The notes: generated by a model not told the origin, from the sequence alone. A DNA stretch of 64,000 nucleotides from Tritrichomonas musculus (GCA_039105265.1 JAPFFF010000009.1:1736001-1800000); one strand, 5' to 3'. Shown: positions 31,572-42,780, counted from the first letter of the stretch. Numbers and translations are program-made.

Positions 31572-32879
31572 ATGAATCTTAAAAAAATTGAATTAATTCA
31601 CAACCCAAAAAAAAAAAAAAAAATTTCTTTTTCCTGGAGAATGCATTCAGTTTTTATTTCATCAGAATTAAAACAAAAACAAATCGATTTTATATTAAAC
31701 ACAATCAAATCTGTTAATGGTCAAGTTGTAAACAAGATAAATCAAGCAGATATCTTGATTACCATAACCACACCAAATAATAAAAAGCTCGAAAAACCTT
31801 TTGCAATTTCTTATATTTGTTATGAATCAATGATTGATATGAAAATAAATCCTTTTTCATTTGACTACAAAACTCCTTATTTATTTAATCTTTGGTTGTA
31901 TGAGATATCTATTAAATTTTATCGTATAGATAAGAATAGAGCCAAACAATATACAAATTTGGTTTATTCAATGGGAGGAATTGTTGTCGATGATAATGCA
32001 AATTTTATTATTACAGACGAAAAAAATTTAGATGAAACAGAAAATAATGATATCAAATTGATTCACGCATCATGGTTATTGGCTTTACAATTTTCACCAA
32101 ATTATTTATCTCCTAATAAATACTATATTAATGTAAAATTGAATTATGATGATTCATTTTTTGAATTTTCATATCATTTGTTTAAAGATCATCCTCACTG
32201 GGGATATTCAGATTTAAAAAAAAATTTGGAACCAAAATATGAATTTTTAAAAAATGAGACCGATGAAAATTTCAAAGATAACTGCCAATCAGCATTCAAT
32301 AAAATAACTTCAATTTTAAAATTAGGTGAAAAGAATTCACTATTTAAAACACAAAAATTGAATGAAAAAGATTTTCACTTGATGCTCCTTAATTCAAAAG
32401 GATATAAGAATGAAATGAAACTGACACCTCTTAGTGGTTATTTTTCTGAAGTTCATGGACAGTGGTCCGAAACAGAGACTGAGAATTTATTAACAGTACT
32501 AAAACAAGGTTATTTGACAAAAGCAATTTTAAATGAAAAAGGTGAAATTCATTGGCCAAGTGTGGCCAAATATGTCGTGTATAGTTATAATAATTATGGA
32601 GATGTTCGGTTAAAGAATCTTTTTGATGGAAAACCTGAGGAGAAAATATGCTCATATATGTCAAATGATTATTTTTATAAATCATTAATTCCGGAAGAAG
32701 AAGAAATTCTATTTCAACAAATTGCTGATCATCTTAAAAATAACGAACTAGTGACTATTAATTTTATTAAAGAATTAGCATTGAAAATTATCAATTCACC
32801 TTTGAATATAGCCACGAAATCATTTATTCTTTATAAATACAAAAAGAAAGAAATCCTTTGGATGAAAACGGCCAAATAG
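31572..32879 (+). CDS. Tandem-BRCT plus Myb/SANT-like protein, N-terminal part of the pogo-like transposase
   Basis: A 435-residue frame. Residues 25-93 fit a BRCT fold: HSVFISSELKQKQIDFILN, SVNGQVV, ADILIT, then the last helix YICYESMID with Y replacing the usual W. Residues 111-183 fit a second, clearer BRCT: EISIKFYRIDKNRAKQY, then LVYSMGGIVVDDNANFIITD (GG at 135-136), then IKLIHASWLLAL with W168. Residues 296-345 resemble a Myb/SANT domain (GQWSETETENLLTVLKQG, HWPSVAKYV). Residues 374-410 look like the start of a CENP-B/Tc5-type helix-turn-helix. The frame ends within 43 bases of overlap with the transposase frame, next to A-rich runs, so the two were probably one protein. A host BRCT gene that was captured is the alternative. 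There is no homology search behind these calls. Confidence 0.6.
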   Translation: MNLKKIELIHNPKKKKKISFSWRMHSVFISSELKQKQIDFILNTIKSVNGQVVNKINQADILITITTPNNKKLEKPFAISYICYESMIDMKINPFSFDYKTPYLFNLWLYEISIKFYRIDKNRAKQYTNLVYSMGGIVVDDNANFIITDEKNLDETENNDIKLIHASWLLALQFSPNYLSPNKYYINVKLNYDDSFFEFSYHLFKDHPHWGYSDLKKNLEPKYEFLKNETDENFKDNCQSAFNKITSILKLGEKNSLFKTQKLNEKDFHLMLLNSKGYKNEMKLTPLSGYFSEVHGQWSETETENLLTVLKQGYLTKAILNEKGEIHWPSVAKYVVYSYNNYGDVRLKNLFDGKPEEKICSYMSNDYFYKSLIPEEEEILFQQIADHLKNNELVTINFIKELALKIINSPLNIATKSFILYKYKKKEILWMKTAK

Positions 32880-33699
32880 ACATTGAAAAATATGGAGATG
32901 AATTTGACGACTTTCTGGAAACAGCCGATCGAGAACCACAAAAATTAATCGATGATTATTTGAATGATTTCCAGGCCAGTAGGACCAGGATATTCAATTT
33001 TATGATGAGACACAAATTGGTTTTTAAAAAAGCTCATTATAAACGTCGTGGTCAAGTTTCATCATTTCAAATAGAAAGATACCTGAATGAAGTTGCAATT
33101 GCTATTGATAAGTATGGGCCGCAAAAAGTCATAAATATGGACGAAACAAGTGTCAGGACGCAAAATTTTGCATCAAAAATTATTTCATTAAAAGGGAAAG
33201 ATGATGCTTTGGTCGAAAAAAATGATTTGAAAGACAAAAAGGCAACGACATTTATTGGTGCAATCAGTTATGATCCAGAGCAAGATATACCTCTGAGAAT
33301 TGTTGCAAAAGGTGTTTCACAGCAATGTGAACGAAAATTTTCAATTCATAAGAACGATAATGAATTCATTTCACATTCAAAGTCCGGTTGGACAACAACA
33401 GAAGTAATTATAAAATATTTATAGTGGTTAAAAAAAAAAGAATAATCAAAATTTTGCGTTAGTCTTGGACGTTTATAAAAGTCATATAAATGAGAAAGTC
33501 AAAAAAGAAGCTAAGAAGCTTGGTATTCAATTAATATTTTTTCCAGCTTCTGGAACAGCTGAATACCAGCCTCTTGATATTTCCATTTTTGGTATTGCAA
33601 AAAAAAAAGCTGGTTGCTGATGAAGAGAAAGATCCTATCAATATCAACAAAAAGAGGCATGAAAACGTCACTAAAAATATGGAAAACATTTTTTCATAA
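32837..33699 (+). pseudogene. Pogo/Tigger-like DDE transposase, catalytic part, broken
   Basis: Follows the BRCT/Myb frame with a change of reading frame inside 32837-32879. The first part (to 33424) has an HTH-like stretch (FNFMMRHKLVFKKAH) and the first catalytic Asp in VINMDETSVR, typical of pogo/Tc5/Tigger. An in-frame TAG at 33422 and a shift at the A run of 33430-33439 then interrupt it. The second Asp follows in ALVLDVYKSHINEK and the third in the QPLD signature of AEYQPLDISIFGIAK, where a second A-run shift occurs near 33600. The coding end is at about 33699, 70 bases before the terminal repeat. Breaks at A runs could be real decay or sequencing errors in homopolymers. Two of them coincide with runs of eight to ten A. 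Confidence 0.75.
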
Positions 33700-33813
33700 T
33701 TTAACTCATCATTATCAGATATATAGAATTATACTCAGAAAAAATTGAATCATCTGAATTTTGAATGGCCATTCAATCGGGAAATTCAACAGCAGACGTT
33801 AAAATATAGGGTA

Positions 33814-35200
33814 CTTTTAAAATGCTTAAACATATAAATATATCCAAAATTCAAAGAGAAAAAACAAAAACAAATTTCTCCCATTTTTTGATATATTATA
33901 CATTTATCTCGGTTAATAAACAATATTTCGAAAATTTAATAAAAATATAAGTTGTTTAATTTATATATTATTTTATATTATGAATATGGTCTGAAAATGA
34001 TAAATTTTTAAATGAATAGATAAATGCATTAGGGCTTTCTTTTTACATAAATTATAGATTAAAATATAAAGAAATGTTTATTAAAAAATGAAAATATAAT
34101 AGGATAGATTTATTTTAAAATGAAAGAAATACGTTATTTCAAGTCGAAACCCATCTACATTTTGATGTAAAAATGGTCATTTTTTGTGAGAAAAACAAAT
34201 TGAATACTTTTTGGTGTAAAAATGGTCATTTTGAAGTCTACCAAAAAAATATTACATAACTTAAATTTATGTATAATTTATCTTTTCATAAGTCATCTAA
34301 ACAATAAATTAAATGACAATGAAAATCTGAAAAAAATAGGATACAAAAAAAAAAAAAAAAAAAAAAAAAAACTTTCAAGAAAAAAGGTTTTCTGATATTA
34401 AAAATCGTAATTATATAGAATGATAGAGAAAATAATTTCAAAAAACAATTTTTGAAAAAATTATCAGATGCATTATTCTAATGAAATAAAAATTATTATT
34501 AAAAAGGATTAAAAAGCTTGAAAATTTTTTAATAAACCTTTTTTTATATAAATATTTATTCCACATTTTGAGATAAATGAATTTTAAAAATTTCGGGTCA
34601 AAAACCGCTTTGGGTAGGCGGTAATTTGCGACCCCTGGTCAAAATATACCTAAAATTTTTGACCCGATTGAAAAAAGCGCCATTTACATTTTCGCTTCAA
34701 GAATTAGAATTCAGAGTTCAACTAAAGAGAACTCTATCTAATCTATAGCAAGAAATTAAAGTGAACAGACCTCTCAATTTACTCTTTCATTAAAGTTGTT
34801 ATTGGTGTATTTTTACTGATTTTTATTAAAAAATTGCTAAAAAAGGGCATTTTTTAATGAACTTTTTGAATATTTTTTTGTATATATTTCATTAATTTTT
34901 ATCTTTTTTTTATGAAACTTTTTGAATATTTTTTTTTGTCAATGAACAAATCACTTTAGTTAGAGGTCAATAAATTATATATTTTGAATATAAAAAAGGC
35001 GAATTTTTTGATCGCTTACAGGAAAAAATTGCATTTTTACAACCTTACCGCTTTTTTTTCACCTTTGAATAGGTGATGTTGTTATTTGCATTAAGTTATA
35101 AAAGCGGTTATTATCACTGTAATTATTTTTTCACCTTTATATTGGTAAAATCTTAACGTGATGGTGAATTTGTTTTAGTTTTTTTTATTTTTATGAAAAT
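33814..35200. other. Gene-free region between two transposons
   Basis: 1.4 kb with an A run of about 27 near 34345, a small inverted repeat TCGGGTCAAAAA...TTTTTGACCCGA at about 34595-34663, two copies of GTAAAAATGGTCATTTT (34168 and 34215), and two copies of ACTTTTTGAATATTTTTTT near 34865 and 34918. No gene. The right end may belong to the hAT-like element. Confidence 0.45.
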
Positions 35201-35224
35201 ATTACCTTTCGTACCACGAAGTTC

Positions 35225-36927
35225 AAAATATGATGCTCCTCCAACTAATATACACGGAAAAAATGAGTGGCGATGTAAAGATATTCAATTTAATTTCAAA
35301 TATAACGAGTATCGAAGATGTTCACACTCATGTGAAAAAAGATATATCTAATATCACAAAAACAAACATGTATATGATATTCCACAAAAAGAAGATCCAG
35401 ATTTTCCCGAAAATATTATTCATAAAATTCAAAATAATACATATGATCAATTTAATAAAAGATATGTACAAGAATTGGCACTTTTATGCGGCAAATTAGA
35501 CATTTCTTTCAAAAAAGGAGCATCACAATCATTGAGAAATTTTTCAATATTTTTACTAAAAGAAGGTCAACAAATAACCAAAAGAACATGTGATTCAGTT
35601 AATTTTGACAAATTTTTAAATACTGTATCAGATAAAAAAATAGCAGATGAAATTATAAATGTATCACAAATTGAATTTGATAAAAAAAATAATAGATTTT
35701 CAAAAAAAAATATTGCTGCTTACTTTGTGATGCAGGAACTGTTATAAGATCTCACATTTTACATTTTGTTATCGCATGCTTCTACAACCATACAAAATAT
35801 TTATTATATGATTCAAAAAATTGTGAAAGTAATGATTCTGAATTTTATTTCAAATGTTTCAGTGATGTTATAGAAAATTTACGATCAGATGGTATTGAAA
35901 TTTGTTCGATAACAACTGATTCATTACCAGCTCAAGTATCTGGCTGGAATGATTTCATTAGCACTAGCGAAGATCCATTAATAAGTAGTTTATACAGAAT
36001 CCCATGTTACGCTCATATGATAAATCTTTTTTTTTAAAATTCAACTAAAAAATCAATTAAATTACAGCAAATAATAAATTCAGTTTTAGAAATATCAAAA
36101 CTCATTAGAAAAAAGACGCGATCGATTTTATAGGGTGCAAATGCCCAACTTTTTCACCTACAAGGTGGATTTATATTCTTGATATCCTTCTTTTTTTACT
36201 GAGCAAAAAAACAGAGATTAATAACTTTATTCAAATCAAAAATAATGAAGGGCTTGAACAATATGATTTAATAAATGAAGATATGGAATTTGCATACCAA
36301 GTTTTAATATTATTAAAATTATTTTCACTTATTGTTGAAAAAAATAATTTTCTGCTTTACAATATTGTTCTTCTAGTAAGAGAATTTTATACAGAGCTTA
36401 ACAACGTTTATGTTAGTACAGAAAATCCAGATTACAAGGAGATTGTAAATATCATTGATGCATCATTTCGAGCAACATGTTTAAATAACGCTTATAACGA
36501 AACAGTTACAGCATACGTCCTATCTAGCTGCGGAAGAGCAGAAATTCGTAAAAAATACGAATCAATTCGAACTATTAATCCCGGTTCACTCTCATTTACG
36601 ACGCCTTTCGAAACCCTTAGACAAGAATGCATTCAATTTGAACATCGTCAAACGCCTCTAATAACAAATGTAATATTACAAGAAAGTTTTTCGATATATA
36701 ATGAAAATGATATACAAGACGAATTTAACGAACAAATATTAAAGTTTGATGAGAACAATGATTCTGACTCAAATGATACATACAATGAAATAATCAATGA
36801 ACCATTTGAAAAAAGAATAAAACAAGATATTTTCAGAAATTTAATATCATTTCCCCATTTTTCACGAATTCTCTCAAAAGTTAGTTTCAATACCTCTACG
36901 CGAGTCCTGATTTACGGAATTTTTTAA
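35225..36927 (+). pseudogene. Decayed hAT-like transposase
   Basis: Plus-strand coding similarity is spread over all three frames, so the gene is heavily broken. An N-terminal Cys/His region (35230-35400) could be a BED-type finger. The open part 35475-35747 reads KLDISFKKGASQSLRNF. After a frame change, 35740-36040 contains ICSITTDSLPAQVSGWNDF and IPCYAHMINLFF, matching the hAT pattern TTDNAxxQ...PCxAHxLNL. The open part 36283-36927 gives a 214-residue C-terminal region with FHHAT-like helices. Stops near 36036 and 36131 and several shifts make it non-functional. The direct repeats CCTGATTTACGGAA at 36905 and 36938 mark its end, but I find no terminal repeats. Confidence 0.55.
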
Positions 36928-37708
36928 ACGGCCGAAGCCTGATTTACGGAAAAAAATCTATCACTTATTCAAATGAATATAGTTAATAAAAAGAATTGTA
37001 TAAATAAGTAATAAGCAGTAAATTATTTTTTTGCTTTGTATCTATAGTATTTAATCAGTAATATCAAATAAGGATATCGGGTTTGGGCAGTTTGACTTTA
37101 GGATGACCATCCCATTGCCTTTTTTTATTTGGGTAAGTGGGATATTAGTAAAAAAAATAATTTAATAAACTCATACAAGATATTCATAATAATAAATAGC
37201 CTTTACTTTTTTCACATCACAAATTCATTAACGTAACTTTTTAACGTTTATATTCTTTAATCCTTATTTTGGTTGTTGTATTTGCACGTTTTTGGTAAAA
37301 ATATCAAGTTTTCAAATTAAATTTTATTAAAAAAATCAATGAACAGAAAAAATTAAAATTTTGAGGGACTTAAGTTTATATTTTATATAATCGCTTTTTA
37401 GTATTGGTTTTATATGCTAAAAAGGAATTAAAAGTATATAAAACAATATTATAATAGTAAATAATCTAGAAATCTTGAGTAATGTGAATTGGTTTGCTCA
37501 CAGAGTGATTATATTCTTTTTATAAAATGGTCAATCATTTCACCTTTGCCAAAAAAGATTTTTAAAAATTGCATTTTACTTTTACAAAAATGGTTTTATT
37601 AAATAATTTAATTGATATTTTATTTATTCACAAAAAATAATTTAGTATATTATCTTTTTTCAGAGATATGATTATTTTATGTATTCAATATTTTCAATAA
37701 AAAATACA

Positions 37709-37762
37709 TTGTACAAACCTTGGATTTTTTCTATCGTTCTTTGTAGAACAAGGTTTGTACAA
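37709..37762. repeat. Perfect 14-bp hairpin
   Basis: TTGTACAAACCTTG at 37709-37722 and its exact reverse complement at 37749-37762, with a 26-base loop. The GTACAAAC core is reminiscent of the GTACAAC-ended MITEs but not the same. It could be a minimal MITE or a structured transcript. Confidence 0.7.
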
Positions 37763-37831
37763 AAAGTGAAGTCTAATAATAAATCAATTTTTTGATATGA
37801 ATTATAAACTTTTTGAGTATTTTTTAATATA

Positions 37832-38482
37832 GTGCCACAAAAAAAGATTGATTGAAGATTTGAATAGTTTATTTTTTATTTAACACAAAAAGTTATAAAA
37901 AATAATCACCTCAAATTTTGCATACTTTTATTTTATTATAAAAAAATATACAGAGAAGTGATAAATATATTTTATGTTAAGTCTATAATATATTATTAAT
38001 ATAAAATATATAACTGCATTATTGAACCAATAGTTAGATGATTATTATTAAAAAAAATTGATAGAATTGAGAGGAAATTTTCTTATCCTCAGAATTTAAA
38101 TTATTCTTTTTTCTTCATTTTTTTATTAGGTTGATAGCATTAACGAACTCTTAAAACTCTTTCATACTTACCAACCATTATGAAATATGGCATTAATTAT
38201 TTATTATAATGCATATGCAAAACATAAATGAACTATGGCAATCCATTATTGTTCTTCCCAAGGAGCAAAAAGAAATATATTTTTTCAGGATTTGGAAGAT
38301 TCATATGGGTCAAATGAAGGCCAAATTTTGAAAATTATCTCTCTTTTTGTTTCTTTGAGAAGAACAAAAAAGATTGATTTAAACCAAAACTTATTAAAGG
38401 AAAAAGATCAATTTTTTGATAGTAAAAAAGTGTATTTATCACTTATTGAATTTTTTTTCCATCAATCTTTTTTGGTTTCACT
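37832..38482. mobile_element. Possible MITE with imperfect ends
   Basis: GTGCCACAAAAAAAGATTGA at 37832 pairs imperfectly with CATCAATCTTTTTTGGTTTC ending at 38482. Further AAATCAATTTTTTGAT-type words occur near both ends. Non-coding, and the boundaries are uncertain. Confidence 0.4.
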
Positions 38483-38483
38483 A

Positions 38484-39038
38484 TAAACTCAGTTTTTTAA
38501 TCTTCACTCCCTTCAATTTCCTACAAATATTCAAAAATTGATTAAATTGAATATAAATTGTATTTTATCAACTTTTTTAGAAAAAAAATTATTTTTTTGT
38601 ATGTTTTCTCCTTTCTCTGTACTCTATTCTAAAAATCTAAAATCATAAAGCAATCTTTTCCCATATGCTATATGAGGTTAAAAAATGCTTTGATCAATGC
38701 GTAATGATTCTCATTGATGAATTTTAATAAACAAAAATCTTAATCTAGTTTTGAAAAGAAAAATAAAATATAGAAAAAGTGAAAATTTTGAATTTAAAAA
38801 AACGTAATAATAGAAAAATTGAATGATGCCCGTAGCCGATATTAATGTTCACACGTAAAAAAACAAAACCATCGAATTTCTATATTAAAAAATTATTTTT
38901 ATAAAATTTTATTTTGAAAATATTATTATTTGTAATTATATTACCATATATTTATCAGAATATTAAAACAATAATTGTCATACTTAAAGATATTAATAGA
39001 TAAAATTGAGAGGGTGCGAAGATTAAAAAACTTAGTTT
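38484..39038. mobile_element. Distant member of the ACTAAG...CTTAGT MITE family
   Basis: Left end AAACTCAGTTTTTTAATCTT, right end the reverse complement of AAACTTAGTTTTTTAATCTT; together about 36 bases of inverted repeat (also CTTCAATTT/AAATTGAGAG). The outer 18 bases match the ends of 3403-3766 and 18577-18946, but the 555-bp interior is unrelated, a typical MITE-family pattern. Confidence 0.65.
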
Positions 39039-39491
39039 TCATTCTAATTTAATTATTTAATTTCTTTATTATAGTCTTCCCAACAAATTTTGATAGAGAT
39101 TTTGAATGAACTTGACTGTTTAAACTTTGAAAAAATAATATAAATAATATTCTCAATTTTGAACAATTTATATATCAGGAATAATGAAGTAACAATTTAT
39201 AATTTCGAATAATTATGAATTTTTTTGAAGTATATATTATAAATATATTTTATAAACTCATGATCACAAGAAAAAAATAAGATAAACAAATTTGAAAAAA
39301 TTCAGAAAATAAAAAATATTGAATAAAAAAAAATTACTCAGAAAAAAAAAAAAATCAAAAATATATAAGGCAGATAGCATTAAGAACGTATGAAATATAG
39401 CTCATAACATAATTTTTCAAGGATTTTATCTTATATGCTGTTATTCTAATAAGTATTTTTTATTCTAGAAAGGCTATAAACAGTAAATCGT

Positions 39492-39608
39492 ACTTTATGG
39501 CAACTATGAAGAAGCATTTTAATAAAATTTGGCTTATTTTAAAAGTTCAATTTAAGGCCAATTTAAGGTCAAATTTTATTAAGATATCTCCTTATAGCTG
39601 CCATAAAG
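39492..39608. repeat. Inverted repeat with about 38-bp arms
   Basis: ACTTTATGGCAACTATGAAG with AATAAAATTT at 39492-39530 pairs with AAATTTTATTAAGATATCTC with TTATAGCTGCCATAAAGT at 39571-39608. Arms are imperfect (about 80% by eye). No coding frame. Confidence 0.6.
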
Positions 39609-40740
39609 TTTTGATAGAAACCGTAACTTTTTAAAAAAAGAAAAACAACTTTTTCTTGGAATAAAAGTGTAATAAACCCTTTTTGAATTTGTTTCCTATC
39701 AAAACTTATTGCGATGACTATATTTAAAGTTTAAAAAAAGTTAAAAAAATTGAATTAAATAAAACATTTCAAGAGGAAGGTCAACTAATTCTTAACACAA
39801 AAACTCATAGTATAATTGGTTTGGATTTTTCACAAGTACATATAATATTTAATATAATATATAATAGTTTTTCTATCTAAAATATCTATATAATTTATTT
39901 ATATTATTGATATAAAAATGTTTTATTCAAAATTAATCTTATTTGAATGCATATTCAAATATTTTTCCCTCTCAATTTTTTCCTTTCAAATTTAAGTTTT
40001 ATAATTTTACAAACTTTTCTTGATGGGATATTAATATTTTTTAAATATTTTTGCATATTTAATCATTGATATAGATAAAAAAAATAATTACTCATACGAC
40101 AGTTTAAATCAATTCATATATTTGCTTGAGAGAATGTATAAAACTAATGATCGAGTGTAACTCTTCATGACTCTAATATAAAATTGGTAGTTGAGATTTG
40201 AAATTTAGTCGAATAAATAGATTTATTATACGAATATATATCTAAAATATTGTTTTTGAATGATTTGGTGTGTTGAATTTGGGACAATATTTGATTTAAT
40301 AGCATCAGTAATTATTTCAAAAAACTGATTATATCTCAGCCAGTTTGTAAAAATATCGAATCTCGACTGATTTATTCTAGCTATATTAGCAGATACTTTT
40401 AAATCATCATTTGATCTATCTTGAAATATTTGAAATTGAGAATCTCCATTTTTCATCGATTGTCCTTTATCAAATTATAAAAGTAATATTTATATATAAT
40501 TATTATTATATTATTTATAAACAAGGAACGCCACTTTTTGAACTGCGTTCAAAAAGTGTCTAGTACACAGTTTTTTTCTTTTAGAAAAAAGACAATATCA
40601 ATATAAAAAGCATTCAAATAAACAATCATTTAGTCAAAATTTTATTCTAAAATTAGCATAGCATAAAAAACTTTATTAATGCTTTCTGTAAAAAAACTAA
40701 CAAAAGTTTGTAATTAGCAAAAACGCGAATCAGTTATTAA

Positions 40741-41353
40741 CATCAATGTGTGTCTGTCGTTAGCATAGATGTTTATCTGTTGTTAGCATCAATGTTTGTC
40801 TGTTGTTAGCATCGATGTTTGAATGTTGTTAGCATCAATGTTTGTATGTTGTTAGCATTGATGTTTGTATGTTGTCAGCATCGATGTTTGTATGTTGTCA
40901 GCATCGATGTTTTTCTGTTGTTAGCATAGATGTTTTTCTGTTGTCAGCATCGATGTTTTTCTGTTGTTAGCATCAATGTTTGTCTGTTGTTAGCATAGAT
41001 GTTTTTCTGTTGTCAGCATCGATGTTTTTCTGTTGTCAGCATCGATGTTTGTCTGTTGTTAGCATCGATGTTTGTATGTTGTAAGCATCAATGTTTGTAT
41101 GTTGTTAGCATAGATGTTTGTATGTTGTAAGCATCAATGTTTGTATGTTGTTAGCATCAATGTTTGTCTGTTGTTAGCATAGATGTTTGTATGTTGTAAG
41201 CATCAATGTTTGTATGTTGTTAGCATAGATGTTTGTATGTTGTAAGCATCAATGTTTGTATGTTGTTAGCATCAATGTTTGTCTGTTGTTAGCATAGATG
41301 TTTTTCTGTTGTCAGCATTGATGTTTGTATGTTGTCAGCATCGATGTTTGTCA
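40741..41353 (+). repeat. 23-bp minisatellite, 26 full units and a partial one
   Basis: The unit is CATCRATGTTTGTMTGTTGTYAG. Every unit from 40741 on is exactly 23 bases with no indel. Variation is confined to a few positions (CATC/CATA/CATT, GATG/AATG, GTCTG/GTATG/TTCTG, TTAG/TCAG/TAAG). A two-unit higher-order pattern (CATAGATG...TAAG then CATCAATG...TTAG) recurs between 41080 and 41270. The period is not a multiple of three, so it is non-coding. Confidence 0.95.
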
Positions 41354-42030
41354 ATATTTAAGATAATATTATCTGGCGGTAAGATTATCTTGTTGTGAGA
41401 TTTATCTGGCTATGAGATTAAACTATTTTATTTCTTTTTGATAAATTAATTAAAAAAAATAAAAATAAAAAAATTAAATTCTATGAGCTTTATGAAAAAA
41501 ATAACTGAAAAAATTTTTTTTATAAAAATATCTTAATCAAAAAGAAATAAAATAGTTTACAATTATAATTACAAATGCAAATAATAATATACTTAAATTA
41601 ATTATTATCCAAAATATTTTAAAACAATATGATGGCTGGATAAGTTCAGGTCTTATTTTTTTGGGGTTTTGTTTTATTATATTAAGATAAAATAAAATTT
41701 TGAATTTATTAATTACATAACGCAAAAAAATGAAAACAATGAGAAAAAAAAAGCCATTCAATTAGTTGACCCTCCTCTATATTTCAAAGCATTTTGGAAT
41801 ATTTGGCAATAACCGATTTTTCTCTGAATTTTCTATGGTTTATTTGCCCTTTCCCATTCCCCAAATTGCCTAAAATTGTGTAGTTTACAAAAATTTCCTA
41901 AGGTTTATGTACCATAAATTAATAAAGTGAAAATTCCCTTTAAACAAGTTTCAAAATTATAAGCGTAATTTTTTAATTTTAAAAATAATTTTAAAATTAT
42001 AATATACAAAAAAAAAAAAAAAAAAAAAAG
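41354..42030. other. Spacer with a short inverted repeat and A run
   Basis: TAAACTATTTTATTTCTTTTTGAT (about 41425-41448) is repeated inverted at about 41535-41558. The region ends in an A run of about 24 at 42007-42029, into or next to which the following element is inserted. No gene. Confidence 0.5.
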
Positions 42031-42780
42031 GGGGAATACTTATCGCCCCGATTCTTATTGACCCCGGAGGCTAAGGTCAATATTGACCTTGTATCGTACA
42101 TCAGAAAAAAAAGTTCGAAACTTTTTTGCACTTTTGCAAAAAATACCATGAGTAGCTACTCATGCTTTTTTCACATTTTTTCGAGTAAAAAAAACAATAA
42201 ACGATTTTTTTTTATAATTCGATTTTGGTCTTTATTTTAAGCATCTACTAAATAAACAGTCAACCAAAAGTATTTTTTACGCCATCATTTTATTATTTTA
42301 AAGCATTTAATTACGCAAATTTCAAAGTTTCACTTATATTATTAATATTTGATATTATATTCTTTCAAAATCACAAAGGACTCATTTTATTATAAGAGAT
42401 ACAGTCTATATTTATTGCTATTCACCCGGATTGCGCATTTTATTTCAATTTACATAATATTTAATTTTATTTAAGATGATGATTTTAGTTTTTCTTGCTA
42501 GAAAGTAACAAAAAGAATAATTGATAATATATAAAATACTTGTGAATGCTTGTTTATTAGTGAGTACTTATAATAAAAATCAATATCAACTTAAACTAAA
42601 ATAATACGTTTATATTTTTTTTTATATGGAAAAAATGTGAAAAAAGCATGAGTAGCTACTCATGGTATTTTTTGCAAAAGTGCAAAAAAGTTTCGAACTT
42701 TTTTTTCTGATGTACGATACAAGGTCAATATTGACCTTAACCTCCGGGGTCAATAAGAATCGGGGCGATAAGTATTCCCC
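42031..42780. mobile_element. 750-bp element with about 150-bp near-perfect terminal repeats made of palindromes
   Basis: The arms, 42031-42182 and 42629-42780, are reverse complements with one difference that I can see (GGAGGCTAAGG against GGAGGTTAAGG). Ends are GGGGAATACTTATCGCCCCG. Each arm holds the perfect palindromes AAGGTCAATATTGACCTT (42073-42090 in the left arm) and CATGAGTAGCTACTCATG (42147-42164). Between them are AAAAGTTCGAAACTTTT and TTTTTTGCACTTTTGCAAAAAA. The 446-bp centre is AT-rich and non-coding. It is flanked by A runs on both sides. Family unknown. Confidence 0.85.

Larger units (their letters stand above)
27766..33813 (+). mobile_element. Pogo/Tigger-like Tc1-mariner element with perfect 43-bp terminal repeats
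   Basis: The left end at 27768 (CCCTATATTTTAACGTCTGC..., 43 bp) is exactly the reverse complement of the right end at 33769-33811. TA dinucleotides at 27766-27767 and 33812-33813 fit the Tc1/mariner target duplication. The 6-kb interior contains a BRCT/Myb-type reading frame and a damaged DDE transposase near the right end (listed separately). It also holds at least two smaller inverted-repeat elements (28745-29432 and 31181-31500) and AT-rich filler. The element is far longer than a typical pogo (2-3 kb), which the nested insertions explain in part. Confidence 0.8.
36928..40740. other. Gene-free AT-rich region with inverted repeats
   Basis: 3.8 kb with no credible gene. Supported structures are listed separately (37709-37762, 37832-38482, 38484-39038, 39492-39608). 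The 83-codon frame at 38235-38486 ends at a repeat boundary and lies inside an inverted-repeat element, and I do not accept it as a gene. Confidence 0.5.

Noticed and set aside
32837-32879. Programmed ribosomal frameshift between BRCT frame and transposase
   Set aside because: No clear slippery heptamer in the right phase, and other breaks lie downstream, so decay or a homopolymer error is simpler.
38235-38486. 83-codon frame as a gene
   Set aside because: Lies inside an inverted-repeat element, ends at the repeat tip and shows no domain.
40741-41353. CRISPR-like array of regular 23-bp units
   Set aside because: Units are contiguous with no unique spacers, and the host is eukaryotic. It is a minisatellite.
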